NCBI GenBank assembly: GCA_019753175.1
Contig: JAIELK010000006.1
Span: 62,001-126,000, forward strand
Source: Hyphomonadaceae bacterium
Lineage (GTDB): Bacteria; Pseudomonadota; Alphaproteobacteria; Caulobacterales; Aquidulcibacteraceae
Direction: 5' to 3'
DNA length: 64,000 nt
How positions within the stretch are numbered: position 1 is the stretch's first letter; each line of letters starts with the position of its first letter. The translations under genes were made by a program, and so were the position numbers. Positions 17,285-27,251 of the stretch are shown piece by piece. The notes beneath the pieces were generated by a model. It made no database searches and was not told where the DNA came from. It saw nothing but the letters and a program-made list of their open reading frames with translations.

Positions 17285-17748
17285 TAATCGAACATCTTGT
17301 CGTCGCGCTCGGCGCGGCGTTTGGCCTGCGCCACGATGTGTGCGGCGAGTTCCTCTCGCGTCAAGCCCGACGCCACGCCGCCAGGGTCGAGATTGTGCTC
17401 CGCCACGAGCGCCTGAAGGGCGCCGATATCGTGCGCGGCGAGGGCGGCGGCCAACGCCTCCTCGCCTTCCCGCTTGTAGAGTCCTGCGGGATTGAGCGGC
17501 GGCGGCCCCTTAACTGCCTGCATCGTGTTGGCGTCATGTGCGGGCGCGGTTTTTCGTTTGCTGGGATCCGGCGCTTTTGGGGCTGCGGGCTCTTCCCGCG
17601 CAACCCCCTCCAGCACCTCATCGCTGACCTCCCGCCGCGAGTCATGCAGGCGCAGCACCGCGTCCAAGCGATCCGCGAAAGCAGGATTGCGCTTCGCCTC
17701 GCGGCGGATTTCGTCGAACAGGCGGTCGAGCGTCTTGTTCAAGCTCAT
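17281..17748 (-). CDS. Small partner protein coupled to the ParA-like gene, unknown
   Basis: A 155-residue protein whose ATG overlaps the ParA-like stop codon (ATGA), so the two are translationally coupled. The N-terminal part (about 1-50) is a charged helix-rich segment. The middle (about 55-85) is a Pro/Ala/Lys-rich, probably disordered linker. The C-terminal part (about 88-150) is helical, with GLYKREGEEALAAALAA and a HNLDPGGVASGLTREELAAHI segment resembling SAP-like or helix-extension-helix folds. I recognise no named family. Its position suggests it is the cargo adaptor or ATPase activator of the ParA-like protein (inference), as in other orphan ParA systems. Confidence 0.7.
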   Translation of the reverse strand: MSLNKTLDRLFDEIRREAKRNPAFADRLDAVLRLHDSRREVSDEVLEGVAREEPAAPKAPDPSKRKTAPAHDANTMQAVKGPPPLNPAGLYKREGEEALAAALAAHDIGALQALVAEHNLDPGGVASGLTREELAAHIVAQAKRRAERDDKMFDY

Positions 17749-18617
17749 CGAGCCGGGCCGAGCTCCACCTTCGTCTGAAATTCTTCGCCCAGCTTCTTCA
17801 CCAACGGCGCCATCGCCCCGTATTTCTGCTCGAACGTACGCGGCGTGTCGGACCATTCCGCGGCCTTGGCGATGTCGACGTGCTGGGGAATGCGCACATC
17901 GAACATGGCCTCGCCCAGATTGTCCTTCAGCAGCTGCGCTTCCGAACGGTGCAGCGAGAAGTCCTCTTCGTACTTGGTCGCCAGCACGAACAGCTGCGAG
18001 GGGCCGCCGCGCCGCTCGTTGATCAGACGAAGCGCACGCTTGCGGAAGGTGATCAAGCCGAGGCGCGATACGTAATCGGGGATGCTCGGCACCAGGATGG
18101 CGTCGGCTGCGATCAGCGCCGCTTCAGCAAAGAGAGAGATGCCGGGCGGGCAGTCGATCAGGATGTAATCGTACTCGTTGACCACGGTCTTCAAACCGTT
18201 AGCGAAACGTTCGCAGATCCATTTCTGGATCATGTCGATCTGAAAGCCGCGTTTGACGAAGCTCTCGATCATATCGCGCTCGACGATGCGGAACTCCGGC
18301 GCCGACGCGCACAGACCGAGATCGGGCTTGCCTTTGAGGTCGCTGACCCCCTTCTCGATCAGCTGTTTGAACGGCTTTGGCTTCTGCTGGACGATGTAGG
18401 ACTCGAAATAGAAATCGAGCGTGCGTTCGGCCTCGCGCAGCGCGTTCCATTTTTCCGGGCCAGCCACCATGATCGAAGCGTTGGTCTGCGGATCGAGGTC
18501 GATGATCAAGACCCGCCGGCGCTGATGCAGGGCCAGCGTTTCAGCCAAAGACACGGTCGTCGTCGACTTGCCGACGCCGCCCTTCATGTTGATCACCGAA
18601 ACCAAACGTGCGGGCAT
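17745..18617 (-). CDS. ParA-family ATPase, orphan
   Basis: A 290-residue deviant-Walker ATPase of the ParA/MinD superfamily. The KGGVGKST loop with the signature Lys is at about 12-19, Walker A' LIIDLDPQTNAS near 38 and the Walker B-like ILIDCPPGIS near 150. No ParB gene or parS-like repeats lie nearby, and the downstream gene is a small unrelated protein, so this is not the chromosome partition locus. Orphan ParA proteins place cytoplasmic cargo (chemotaxis arrays, microcompartments, flagella or poles) by gradients on the nucleoid. Which cargo applies here cannot be read from sequence. Confidence 0.85.
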   Translation of the reverse strand: MPARLVSVINMKGGVGKSTTTVSLAETLALHQRRRVLIIDLDPQTNASIMVAGPEKWNALREAERTLDFYFESYIVQQKPKPFKQLIEKGVSDLKGKPDLGLCASAPEFRIVERDMIESFVKRGFQIDMIQKWICERFANGLKTVVNEYDYILIDCPPGISLFAEAALIAADAILVPSIPDYVSRLGLITFRKRALRLINERRGGPSQLFVLATKYEEDFSLHRSEAQLLKDNLGEAMFDVRIPQHVDIAKAAEWSDTPRTFEQKYGAMAPLVKKLGEEFQTKVELGPAR

Positions 18618-18815
18618 GATTGCCTCTTTCTGATGTCGAGCCGACTACGCTCGCGCGCGGAGGGTTAGTTTTTGGTGAACGTCCGATCAAGCCGCGTCCA
18701 CAGCGTATTCCACCGCCGCATAATCAAAAGCTCAGCACCGGTTCAGCCCACCCGACGCATAACCGGCGTCACGAGGAGCATTCGCCGCGCCGACGCGGCT
18801 TGGGAGCTTGATGTA

Positions 18816-19361
18816 ATGAAACGGAAAATCCTGGCGGCCTTGGTTGCGGCCCTGACCATTACCGGGTTCGCCGCGCCCGCATCGGCGCAGCGTTACGATC
18901 GCAACGGCCATGTCGACACCTGGCGCGGCGAAGCCCACCGCGAGTGGGCCGGCAACGAGCATCGCCGTTGGCGGCACGCCGAGATCACGGTGCGCAAGGA
19001 CGGCCGCGTCTTCACCTTCGACCGCGACGACCGCCTCTTCTATCGCTTGATCGACCATCCGTTCGGCTTCCGTCCCGGCCTGACCTACCAGTACAGCGAC
19101 CGCTGCAACCGCCATGGCTGTGTCGTCTTCGTGTTCAGCCGCAACAGCCGCTGGCCGATCGACCGCATCTTTGCGCCGCACCTGCGGCTGTCACAATGGG
19201 CGTGGCGCGATGACGACGGCTTTGACCGCGACTACCGCGATTACGGTCATTACGACCGCCGCGATCGCCGGCTCGATGAGCAATGGCGCTATGACGAGCG
19301 CCAGCGGTGGAGTGAGCATGACCGCCGCTGGAGCGAATTTGAACACGATCTGTTTCGTTGA
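18816..19361 (+). CDS. Secreted Arg/Asp/Tyr-rich protein
   Basis: A 181-residue exported protein. Residues 1-24 are a signal peptide ending ASAQ. The mature chain is unusually rich in Arg, Asp, Tyr and Trp, with a central folded-looking part (VFTFDRDDRLFYRLIDHPFG, two Cys in CNRHGC) and a C-terminal low-complexity tail of RD/RY/DRR repeats (about 135-180). No family recognised; a periplasmic or envelope protein is likely. GGGAG lies 11 bases upstream of the ATG at 18816. It is divergent from the ParA-like gene, with a ~200-base shared upstream region in which I see no defined element. Confidence 0.75.
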   Translation: MKRKILAALVAALTITGFAAPASAQRYDRNGHVDTWRGEAHREWAGNEHRRWRHAEITVRKDGRVFTFDRDDRLFYRLIDHPFGFRPGLTYQYSDRCNRHGCVVFVFSRNSRWPIDRIFAPHLRLSQWAWRDDDGFDRDYRDYGHYDRRDRRLDEQWRYDERQRWSEHDRRWSEFEHDLFR

Positions 19362-19386
19362 ACTCTGTTGCGCGGCGGATCAGCGT

Positions 19387-21414
19387 TCACGCAAGTTCCG
19401 CCGCGCACAACCGTTTGAAGTCGTAGTCGACTTGGCCCGCGCAGTCGGGCCATTTCTTTGTCTCGACCCAGTATTGCGCAAGCCCAAGGCGCGCAGCCAG
19501 CTTTGGAAAGCGCGCGCTCTTCCAAACCGGCGCTCCTCCGTTGTTGACGAACAGCTGAAGCGGCGCCTGCGCGCGCGCCATGCCGAACGCGTCATGAGGG
19601 TCTGGCCTCAGCGCGCGTCCGGCGGCGAGCGCCGCCTCGATCATGTCGTAGGCCGCATCCATGTCGCCGTAACTTGCCGCCAGCATCCAAGTCGACAGCG
19701 GCAGCGGGTCGCCGCCCCGCGCCAGATCGCGCAGGATGCGCGCGCACGCCTCGCGGCGTTTGTCCTCATCCATGCGCAAGATCACGATGAAGCGCTTCAG
19801 TGATGCGATGTCCCGATCGGTGACGGCGCGCTTCGGCGGCGTGCCGGGCGCGAGCAGCGTGTCGGCCTCATCGAGCAGGCCGGCGACCGCATAGGTGATC
19901 AGGGTCATATACCAAGTGAAGGCCGAATCCGGCCAGCGCTTCCACGCCGCCTCCATCACCTCGACGGCGATAGCAGCCTCCCCGCGCGCCGTGATGAGGC
20001 TGGCGCGCAAGCCTTCGACCGCGGGCCCTAACGGATCGAGCCGGCTCGCAATCTCAAGTGCGCTCGCGGCCTCGCGGACTCGGCCGACGCCATAGAGCCA
20101 TGCGGAGCGCGCAACATGAAGCGCCGGATCGTTCGGCGTGCGCTTCAGCGCTTCATTAACAAGCCTGAGCTTCTCGGCGTGTTCGCCAAACGCTGGCTTC
20201 AGCAGTGACAGCGCCGCCATCGCCTGCGCACATTCCGGGTCGATCTCAAGCGCGCGCTGAGCCGCCATCAGCGCCGCCTGGTGCTCAGGCGAGCCCATCA
20301 TGTCGTTCGATCGCGGCAGCAGAAACGCACGCACGCTTGCGAGCGCCGCCCAGCCGGCGGCGAAGTCCGGCGCCAGCGATACGCAGCGCTCAAGCAGCAC
20401 GGCGGCGTGATCCTCCTCGACGTCGCTCAGCATCAGCCACATCTGTCGCGCCCGCAGGTACAGGTCGTAGGCGGCGGGATCGATCGGCTGCGCCCCGCGC
20501 GCACTTTCGCTCAGCGACCGGCGCAACGAGGACGCGACCCTGCCGGCGATGTCGTCCTCAAGTGCGAACACGTCGGTTCGATCGCCCTCGAACTGCTCGC
20601 TCCACAGCGCAACGCCGCTGGATGCGTCTATCAGATGCGCGCCGACCCGCAGACGCGCGCCGCTGCAGCGCACAGCGCCGTCGAGCACGTGCGACGCGTT
20701 CAGCACGTTCGCCGCCTCGCTTTTCCGTCCGCCCCTGAATTGGAACGCAGAGGTGCGACCGATGACCTTGATTTTGGACTGGCGCAGCAGCGTCATGATA
20801 ATGCCGTCGGCGACGCCGTCAGAGAAGTAGGTCATTTCCCTGTCGTCGCTGTCGTTGTCGAACGGCAGAATTGCAAGAATCGGTTCGGCGCGCCGCGCAC
20901 GCGGCGCGTAGGCGGCGACGGCCTCGAAGGTGAAAATCTCCATCGGCTCGCTCATCTTGTCGAGATGAACTTCGCCCGCCGCGTGCAGACGCTGCGCCAG
21001 CTTGCCGCGCACCGCGCGGCGAATGTCCATGGACACGATCGCCGCGCCCGGCTGCGCCAATTGCTGCAGGCGTGCTGCTACATTGACGCTGTGGCCGAGC
21101 AGATCGCCATTGCGCAGCAGGATCACGTCGCCGACATGCATCCCGACGCGCACCCGTTTGCGTTCGACGCTCGCCCAGAATTCCTCCACCGCCGCCAAGG
21201 CGCCGGCGGCTGATGCGAACTCGACCATGAAGCCGTCGCCGGCCGTGTTGAAGATGCGCCCGCCCTGCTTGGCCGATACCTTGTCGAGCGCGTCGCGCAC
21301 AGCCGCTACGGCGCCCGCCGCTTCACCTTCATCGACCTCGGCAAGGGCAGAGTAGCCGACGATGTCGATCGACATGATCGCCGCCAGCTTTCGGGGCCCC
21401 CACTCCTCTGTCAC
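19387..21414 (-). CDS. Class III nucleotide cyclase with TolB-like and TPR parts
   Basis: A 675-residue protein. An N-terminal class III adenylate/guanylate cyclase domain (about 1-170) has the metal Asp17 (SIDIVGYS) and Asp60 (AGDGFMVEF), and NVAARLQ, so it looks catalytic, making cAMP (or cGMP). Next comes a TolB/FlgO-like domain (about 185-320; ILPFDN, YFSDGVADGI, GRTSAFQF) common in such cyclases. The C-terminal half is a TPR-rich superhelix (about 330-640). It has no membrane segment. The signal it reads is unknown. It starts 2 bases after the DUF3297 stop and is surely co-transcribed. Confidence 0.88.
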   Translation of the reverse strand: MTEEWGPRKLAAIMSIDIVGYSALAEVDEGEAAGAVAAVRDALDKVSAKQGGRIFNTAGDGFMVEFASAAGALAAVEEFWASVERKRVRVGMHVGDVILLRNGDLLGHSVNVAARLQQLAQPGAAIVSMDIRRAVRGKLAQRLHAAGEVHLDKMSEPMEIFTFEAVAAYAPRARRAEPILAILPFDNDSDDREMTYFSDGVADGIIMTLLRQSKIKVIGRTSAFQFRGGRKSEAANVLNASHVLDGAVRCSGARLRVGAHLIDASSGVALWSEQFEGDRTDVFALEDDIAGRVASSLRRSLSESARGAQPIDPAAYDLYLRARQMWLMLSDVEEDHAAVLLERCVSLAPDFAAGWAALASVRAFLLPRSNDMMGSPEHQAALMAAQRALEIDPECAQAMAALSLLKPAFGEHAEKLRLVNEALKRTPNDPALHVARSAWLYGVGRVREAASALEIASRLDPLGPAVEGLRASLITARGEAAIAVEVMEAAWKRWPDSAFTWYMTLITYAVAGLLDEADTLLAPGTPPKRAVTDRDIASLKRFIVILRMDEDKRREACARILRDLARGGDPLPLSTWMLAASYGDMDAAYDMIEAALAAGRALRPDPHDAFGMARAQAPLQLFVNNGGAPVWKSARFPKLAARLGLAQYWVETKKWPDCAGQVDYDFKRLCAAELA

Positions 21415-21416
21415 GC

Positions 21417-21656
21417 TCAGACATCCTGGAAGTACGGCTCCACCGTGCCGCTGTACCTTATCGTGAGCTGCTTTCCGCGCCGATCAAGCGTTTTCCCAAC
21501 CGCGAGGCGCACCCAGCCTTCGCTGACGCAATATTCCTCGACGTTGGTTTTCTCCGCGCCGTTGAAGCGCACGCCCACGCCGCGCGCGAGGGCCTCCTCG
21601 TTGTGATGGGGGCTTTCAGGATCGACCGACAGGCGGTCTGGGGGCGTATCGCTCAT
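21417..21656 (-). CDS. DUF3297 family protein
   Basis: A 79-residue protein matching DUF3297: DRLSVDPESPHHNEE at the start, GVGVRFNGAEKTNVEEYCVSEGW in the middle and KTLDRRGKQLTIRYSG towards the end. It is small, soluble and of unknown function. It lies 33 bases downstream of ppx and 2 bases upstream of the cyclase gene on the same strand, so the three probably share a transcript. Confidence 0.88.
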   Translation of the reverse strand: MSDTPPDRLSVDPESPHHNEEALARGVGVRFNGAEKTNVEEYCVSEGWVRLAVGKTLDRRGKQLTIRYSGTVEPYFQDV

Positions 21657-21689
21657 GGCGCGATGCTTAGCCCACCCCCGTGTCAGTGC

Positions 21690-23183
21690 TCAAGCCTCTC
21701 CGCACTCGCAACGGGCTGCAAGCCCAAGCAAAGCAGCCGCATGATCCAGCCGGCGTTGGACGGTGTCCGTCATCAGCGCCGCCGATGCACGCTTCACGCG
21801 CAGAACAAGCGTCTTCTGCTCGACGCTGATCGAACAGGCTTTCAGCAGCTTTTCGCTGCGGCCGGAAAGGTCGGCGCCAAGGCGAAGCGCAGCGCCTAGC
21901 GCGGCCGCGCTCACCTGCAACTCCTCACTCAGCATCCGCTGATAAGCCGTCGCGTGCCGCGGCTGCGCCTTGGTATAGCGGTGATGAATTGCAGCCGCGA
22001 GGTAGGCGCGCTCCACGTGCGAAATCGCCGCCAATGGCGCGCGAAGGATCAGGTCGAACATAACTTCAAGGCGTTGATCGGGATGCAGCGGCCCGCCGAC
22101 ATCCGCCAGCCGCGCCGCCGCGCCGCGCAGCAAGGCCTGGCGTCGCATACTGAACACAAGCGGCGCCGACGTGAACATCGGCGCGATCCACCGTTCGAGC
22201 GCAACGCCGAAGGCGCGCGAGCGGCGTCCCGCCAGCGCTTCAGCAGCAGCGATCAGCGGATCAGCGTCGAGTGTGGCGGCGCCCATACGTTCGATGAGCA
22301 CGCCTTCGCGCAATCCGAACGCCGAGAGCACGACGCGATCGAAATGGCCGCTCACCATCACCTGCTCAAGCACCACAGCCGCGTAAGGCAGCGTTTCCGC
22401 GCGCTTGGCCGCCGCTTCCTCCAGGCGCTCCAAAGATCTTCGGCTTTGTTTGCGTACAACATCGGCGACCTTCAGCACCTCGGCGCGGCTCATCTCGTGA
22501 TGGTGCAACACGCCGAGGGGGTGATTGCGCAAGGCAATGTCGATGCGCCCGAGCGCGCGCCACGCGCCGCCTACGGCGTAAAAATTGCCGCCCCCTCCCT
22601 TGAGCACCGACGACCGCGAGAGTTCTGCGGCGACGCGCTCGCTAACGCGTGAATAGTCGAACTCTCCCCGCGCAATCGCCAGCGGCCCGAGCGGAAATGA
22701 CTCTCCCGCCCCGACCCCCTTGGGTCCAATTTCTATGAGTTCGAGGCTCGCGCCGCCAAGATCGCCGACAACACCGTCGGCGTCGGGCGCGCCGGCGCTG
22801 ACGCCGAGCGCGGACAGACGCGCCTCTTCCCCTCCGGAAAGCACGCGCAATGAAATCCCGGTCTCGTCTTGGACGCGCCTTACAAAGGCTTGGCCGTCAG
22901 CAGCTTCACGCACCGCCGCGGTGGCGACCCCCCAGACGCTCTTGACGCCTTGGGCGTCCAGCAGCGCGGCAAACCGCTTCAGCGCACGCAACGCCTCCTG
23001 CACGCCCTGGGCCGACAATGCGCCCGTCTGCCCGAGGTCGCGGCCGAGCCCCGCCATCACCTTCTCGTTCAATGTCGGCGTCATGGCGCGGCCATCCACA
23101 CGGTAGACGACCAAGCGAACGGAGTTCGAGCCGACATCGATCACGGCGGCGTCTTCGCCGTCGATGGGGCGTGCTTCGCTCAT
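21690..23183 (-). CDS. ppx: Exopolyphosphatase (Ppx/GppA family)
   Basis: A 497-residue Ppx/GppA phosphatase that hydrolyses inorganic polyphosphate (or pppGpp) from the end. The actin-like ATPase fold begins with AVIDVGSNSVRLVVY (about 13-27), followed by VATAAVREA and the second phosphate loop GDLGGASLELIEI. A C-terminal helical extension (about 310-497) replaces the HD-like part of longer forms. It lies 15 bases downstream of ppk, so synthesis and breakdown of polyphosphate are encoded together. Confidence 0.92.
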   Translation of the reverse strand: MSEARPIDGEDAAVIDVGSNSVRLVVYRVDGRAMTPTLNEKVMAGLGRDLGQTGALSAQGVQEALRALKRFAALLDAQGVKSVWGVATAAVREAADGQAFVRRVQDETGISLRVLSGGEEARLSALGVSAGAPDADGVVGDLGGASLELIEIGPKGVGAGESFPLGPLAIARGEFDYSRVSERVAAELSRSSVLKGGGGNFYAVGGAWRALGRIDIALRNHPLGVLHHHEMSRAEVLKVADVVRKQSRRSLERLEEAAAKRAETLPYAAVVLEQVMVSGHFDRVVLSAFGLREGVLIERMGAATLDADPLIAAAEALAGRRSRAFGVALERWIAPMFTSAPLVFSMRRQALLRGAAARLADVGGPLHPDQRLEVMFDLILRAPLAAISHVERAYLAAAIHHRYTKAQPRHATAYQRMLSEELQVSAAALGAALRLGADLSGRSEKLLKACSISVEQKTLVLRVKRASAALMTDTVQRRLDHAAALLGLAARCECGEA

Positions 23184-23198
23184 GAGGGGCGGTTAGCC

Positions 23199-25412
23199 TT
23201 AGTAAGTGCGGGCGCCGATATGCTCGAACGCCGCAGGGGCGTCGCCTTTGATGGCGCTGCCGCGACCCGAAAGGCTCGGATTGCGCATGAAGTAGAGGTG
23301 GGCGGAAAACGGCTCATCCGGCAATCTCGATATATCGACCCGCTTAAACACGCCATCGGGGCCCATATACCAGCTTTGCGCCTCGTCGTTGAGATTCGCG
23401 ACCATGATCTGGTTGAGCACCTGCTGATGCACGGTCGGATTCTCGATCGGGCAGAGCACTTCCACCCGCCGCTCCAGGTTGCGCGGCATCCAGTCCGCCG
23501 AGGAAATGAACACCTTGGCGTTGGGGTTGGGCAGTTTCGCGCCGGCGCCGAAGCACACCACGCGCGTGTGTTCCAGGAAGCGCCCGACGATAGACTTGAC
23601 GCGGATGTTTTCCGACATGCCGGGCACCCCCGGCCGCAGGCAGCAGATGCCGCGCACGATCAGCTCGATCTTCACGCCCTCGTTGGAGGCGCGGTAGAGC
23701 GCGTCGATGATCTCCGGGTGCACGAGCGCATTGAGCTTGGCCCAGATCGCCCCGCCGCGGCCAGCGCGCGCGTGCTCGATCTCTTCGTCAACGAGCTGCA
23801 GCAGCGTCTGCTTCAGATCAATCGGCGACATCGCAATCTTTTCGAGTTCGGTCGGCGTAGCGTAACCGGTGATGAAGTTGAACACCCGTCCGGCGTCGCG
23901 ACCGAGCGCGGGATCGCAGGTAAAGAGCGAGAGATCGGTGTAGCTGCGCGCGGTGATCGGGTGGTAGTTGCCGGTGCCGAAATGCGTGTAGGTGCGTAGC
24001 CCCTCGGCCTCGCGGCGCACCACCAGACTTACCTTCGCGTGCGTCTTGTAATCCATGAAGCCATAAACGACTGAAGCGCCAGCGCGTTCAAGCGTCTGCG
24101 CGAGCTTGAGATTGGCTTCCTCATCGAAACGCGCCTTCAACTCGATCAGCGCCGTGACGTTCTTGCCGGCCTCCGCCGCCTCCACCAGAGCCGCGACGAT
24201 CGGCGACTCGCGTGATGTGCGATAGAGCGTCTGCTTGACGGCGACCACGGCGGGATCGGCCGCCGCCTGTTTCAGGAATTGCACCACCGCATCGAACGAT
24301 TCGAACGGATGATGGACAAGGATGTCCTTGGCGCGGATCGCCGCGAAGGTATCGCCCGAATACTCCTTGATCCGCTCCGGTGAGCGCGGCTCGTAACTGG
24401 GGAACTTGAGATCCGGCCGCTCGATGCTGACCAGCTCCGAAAGCGCGGAGAGCCCGAGCATGCCATCGACGACGATGGTGTCGCGCATCTCGGCGCCGAT
24501 CTCGCGGATGATGAATGCGCGCAGATCGTCGGGCATTTGCGCTTCGATCTTGAGACGCACGATGTCGCCGAGGCGGCGTTCCTTCAGCCGCGCCTCGAAC
24601 TCACGCACCAGGTCTTCAGCTTCTTCCCGGAATTCGATGTCGCTGTCGCGCACGACCCGAAATGCGCCTTGCGCCTGAACTTTGTGTTCCGGAAACAGCT
24701 CGTCCAGAAACATCATGATGGTGTTTTCGAGCGAGAGGAACCGGCGCTCCCTGCGCGGCGCGCCCTCCGCGGCGATCTCCATGAAGCGCGCGACCTGGTT
24801 TGGGACCGGGATCAGAGCGTTGAGCAGCCGCGCATCGCCGCGGCGCTTGAGCTTGAGAGCGATCGCGAAGCCGAGATTGGGAATGAACGGAAACGGATGC
24901 GCCGGATCGACCGCAAGCGGGGTCAAGAGCGGAAAAACTTCCGCCATGAAGTGGCCGTGCAGCCAGCCGCGCTCTTTCGCGGTCAGTTCGTCTCGATCCA
25001 GGACCGCGACCCCCGCAGTGCGCAAATCGGCGCGCAGAGAGCGCCAGCGCTGTTGCTGACGCTCGATCAGTTCACCCGCCGCCGCATGCACGCGCGTCAA
25101 TTGCTCGGCGGGGGTCAGCCCATCCAAACTCAGAATCGAGGCGCCGGCCTTGATCTGCTCGTGCAGGCCCGCGACCCGCACCATGTAGAATTCGTCTAGG
25201 TTGTTGGCCGAGATCGAGAGGAAGCGCAGCCGCTCGAGCAGCGGATGGCGCTCGTTCTCCGCCTCTTCGAGCACGCGCGTGTTGAACGCGAGCCAGCTGA
25301 GTTCGCGGTTAAGGAAACGTTGCGGATCGGCGGCTGGCGGCGCGGGAGTCGCCGCGCCCGTTCTGCGCCGCTTCTGGGTCTTTGTCATTCCTCCACCGTT
25401 TCGGCGGCCCAT
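23199..25412 (-). CDS. ppk: Polyphosphate kinase 1
   Basis: A 737-residue PPK1 that polymerises the gamma-phosphate of ATP into polyphosphate. It begins [20 protein letters not shown] as the family does, has the metal-binding and catalytic domains in order, and the autophosphorylated His lies in [10 protein letters not shown] with the following [11 protein letters not shown] second conserved His segment ([11 protein letters not shown]) is in the last quarter. Two ATGs are possible: 25412, with GGAGG 4 bases upstream, and 25388, which makes an ATGA overlap with hdaA but has its GGAGG too close. I chose 25412. Confidence 0.95.
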   Translation of the reverse strand: MGRRNGGGMTKTQKRRRTGAATPAPPAADPQRFLNRELSWLAFNTRVLEEAENERHPLLERLRFLSISANNLDEFYMVRVAGLHEQIKAGASILSLDGLTPAEQLTRVHAAAGELIERQQQRWRSLRADLRTAGVAVLDRDELTAKERGWLHGHFMAEVFPLLTPLAVDPAHPFPFIPNLGFAIALKLKRRGDARLLNALIPVPNQVARFMEIAAEGAPRRERRFLSLENTIMMFLDELFPEHKVQAQGAFRVVRDSDIEFREEAEDLVREFEARLKERRLGDIVRLKIEAQMPDDLRAFIIREIGAEMRDTIVVDGMLGLSALSELVSIERPDLKFPSYEPRSPERIKEYSGDTFAAIRAKDILVHHPFESFDAVVQFLKQAAADPAVVAVKQTLYRTSRESPIVAALVEAAEAGKNVTALIELKARFDEEANLKLAQTLERAGASVVYGFMDYKTHAKVSLVVRREAEGLRTYTHFGTGNYHPITARSYTDLSLFTCDPALGRDAGRVFNFITGYATPTELEKIAMSPIDLKQTLLQLVDEEIEHARAGRGGAIWAKLNALVHPEIIDALYRASNEGVKIELIVRGICCLRPGVPGMSENIRVKSIVGRFLEHTRVVCFGAGAKLPNPNAKVFISSADWMPRNLERRVEVLCPIENPTVHQQVLNQIMVANLNDEAQSWYMGPDGVFKRVDISRLPDEPFSAHLYFMRNPSLSGRGSAIKGDAPAAFEHIGARTY

Positions 25413-26077
25413 TGGGCCTCCGCTTTCTGCAAAGCGCGGCGCGCGCTCGCCAGCGATACCGGCTTCGCGCCCCGCGCAAGGTCCTCGTCCAACGCCTCGG
25501 CCCAGTGTCTGGCCGCCGCGAACGTCCGCGGCAGCCGCTGAGCCAGATATTTGGCGGCATCATCACTCAGGAGAATGAATTGTTCGCGACATATCCGGCG
25601 CAAAATCACTTCCATAAGCGCCTCATCGGGCTCCCCCAGCCGCGCCACCGGCAGCGCCGCCAGCCGCGACCTCAGGTCTGGGATGTCGGCCGGCCACGAT
25701 GATGGCGGTTTCGCACTCGTTAACAGCACGGCGCCGCGCTGCGTGCGCGCAAGGTCCAGCAATCGCCAAAGCGCGGCCTGATCCATGCCCCGGTCGGCGT
25801 CATCGAGGACCAGGCGTCCGCCCGCGTCCGCGAACGCTGCGGCAACGTCCGGTGCACCTGCCGACGCGGAGAGTTGCCGTGCGCCAACTTCGACGGCCCA
25901 AGCGGTGGCGATGTGGCTCTTGCCCGATCCTTGCGGCCCGATCAGCGCCAACACCCCTTGCGGCCAATCACGCCAAGCGGTCAGCAAGCGCGCTGCGTCC
26001 CGGTTTGCCGCCGCCACCACCAAGGTCTCGGGCGACCGCTCGCCCATGCGGAACTCGAACAAGCGCGGTTGGACCAT
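25385..26077 (-). CDS. hdaA: DnaA-related replication inhibitor HdaA
   Basis: A 230-residue DnaA-like AAA+ protein without the DnaA DNA-binding domain. Walker A is GPQGSGKSH (about 48-56), the Walker B-like segment is RLVLDDADR, and [19 protein letters not shown] is the sensor/arginine-finger region usual in Hda/HdaA. With the beta clamp it promotes ATP hydrolysis by DnaA after initiation (regulatory inactivation of DnaA). The short N-terminal QPRLFEF could be the clamp-binding motif. It is encoded between DUF2066 and ppk, the order I associate with Caulobacter relatives. Confidence 0.88.
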   Translation of the reverse strand: MVQPRLFEFRMGERSPETLVVAAANRDAARLLTAWRDWPQGVLALIGPQGSGKSHIATAWAVEVGARQLSASAGAPDVAAAFADAGGRLVLDDADRGMDQAALWRLLDLARTQRGAVLLTSAKPPSSWPADIPDLRSRLAALPVARLGEPDEALMEVILRRICREQFILLSDDAAKYLAQRLPRTFAAARHWAEALDEDLARGAKPVSLASARRALQKAEAQWAAETVEE

Positions 26078-26090
26078 GCGCGGCGCGCCT

Positions 26091-27167
26091 TCAGCGCGTC
26101 CCTGCCACGCGCAGGGTCGGCCCGAACGATGTGGTCTCCAGCCGCACGCCGCGCCGGTTCAACTCAGCAGCCAGCTGCGCCTCGTCTCCGACAAAAGAGA
26201 ACGAAACCAGCGCGCCTTCGCGGCCCACCGCCTCGATGCGGATTTCCGAGATCAGCGTCGCCGCCGCGCCTTCGAGCGCGTCTTTGATCTGCTCCCATTG
26301 ACGCTGATCGCGGTAGATCGCCGAGGCGGCGATGCGGCCGCGTTGGCCCGCCCCGGTGGCGACGCGGGCTTTCCAGTCGTTCTGAATCCGCGTGCTGGCT
26401 TGGTCAGCCAGCGACGCGAACGCCGCACGCAGCGCATTGGCGTCGGCGCCGTTGATCTGCGCCGTCGTCTGCCCGCGATCGCGCCGCGCGTTGGCGTCGA
26501 TTTCCACCAGGGTGGCGCTCGCGGTCTGCCCCTGCACGCGCAGAATGGCGTAGAGAACCGAGGACGCGCCCGCCGTCTGCGCAAATGGCGCGGCGGTTGC
26601 CCAATCCGGCGCCCCACCCAGGTTGGCAGGCGCCAAGGCCAGCGGCACCAATTCGTCGCCGAAGCCGCCTTGCCCCCAAGCGTCGCGCCAGAGCTGCGCC
26701 GTCTCCGGCGCCACGTCCGGCGTCGCAAGAGCCGCCACCAGCACCGGAGCGGTGCGAGTGTCGACAACGGTGAGATTGCTCTGCCGCAGCAGCGTGCGCA
26801 CCCCTGATGGGTCGAAGCGCACGGTCAGGCGGCCGATATAGCGGGTGCCAGAGCGGCGCTCGTCGTCGACGTCGACGCTGAGGACGAGGCGCTCAAGCGC
26901 CGTCCCGTCGAGCTGAGGCACGCCCGCCGTCGCCAATTCCTGGGGAATGGTGATGCGGCGCACCAAACGGTCGAAGCCCCGCCGTTGCGCGGACGCGAAG
27001 CCCGCGTCGCGAGCGGCGGCGGCGTTGGCGGCGGTTTCGTCCACCATCACCCCCCCGACGGCATAGACATTGTCGCGGGGCTGAGCGCTTGCGAGGCCAG
27101 GCGCGAACGCGCACAAGGCCGCGATGAACGCAGCGGCTATCGGGGCCAGGGCTCCGGCTCTCACCAT
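26091..27167 (-). CDS. DUF2066 domain protein, exported
   Basis: A 358-residue protein with a signal peptide (residues ~1-28, ending ASAQ) and a DUF2066 region with [32 protein letters not shown] and [14 protein letters not shown]. The function is unknown; it is probably periplasmic. Its stop lies 13 bases upstream of hdaA. It is divergent from purM across 84 bases. Confidence 0.82.
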   Translation of the reverse strand: MVRAGALAPIAAAFIAALCAFAPGLASAQPRDNVYAVGGVMVDETAANAAAARDAGFASAQRRGFDRLVRRITIPQELATAGVPQLDGTALERLVLSVDVDDERRSGTRYIGRLTVRFDPSGVRTLLRQSNLTVVDTRTAPVLVAALATPDVAPETAQLWRDAWGQGGFGDELVPLALAPANLGGAPDWATAAPFAQTAGASSVLYAILRVQGQTASATLVEIDANARRDRGQTTAQINGADANALRAAFASLADQASTRIQNDWKARVATGAGQRGRIAASAIYRDQRQWEQIKDALEGAAATLISEIRIEAVGREGALVSFSFVGDEAQLAAELNRRGVRLETTSFGPTLRVAGTR

Positions 27168-27251
27168 TACGGTACCTCGTTATGTGCTGACGGGACGCAC
27201 CCTAGCCCTCGCGGAATCGCCTATCAATGTGGCGGCTTCTGGACTCCTAAC

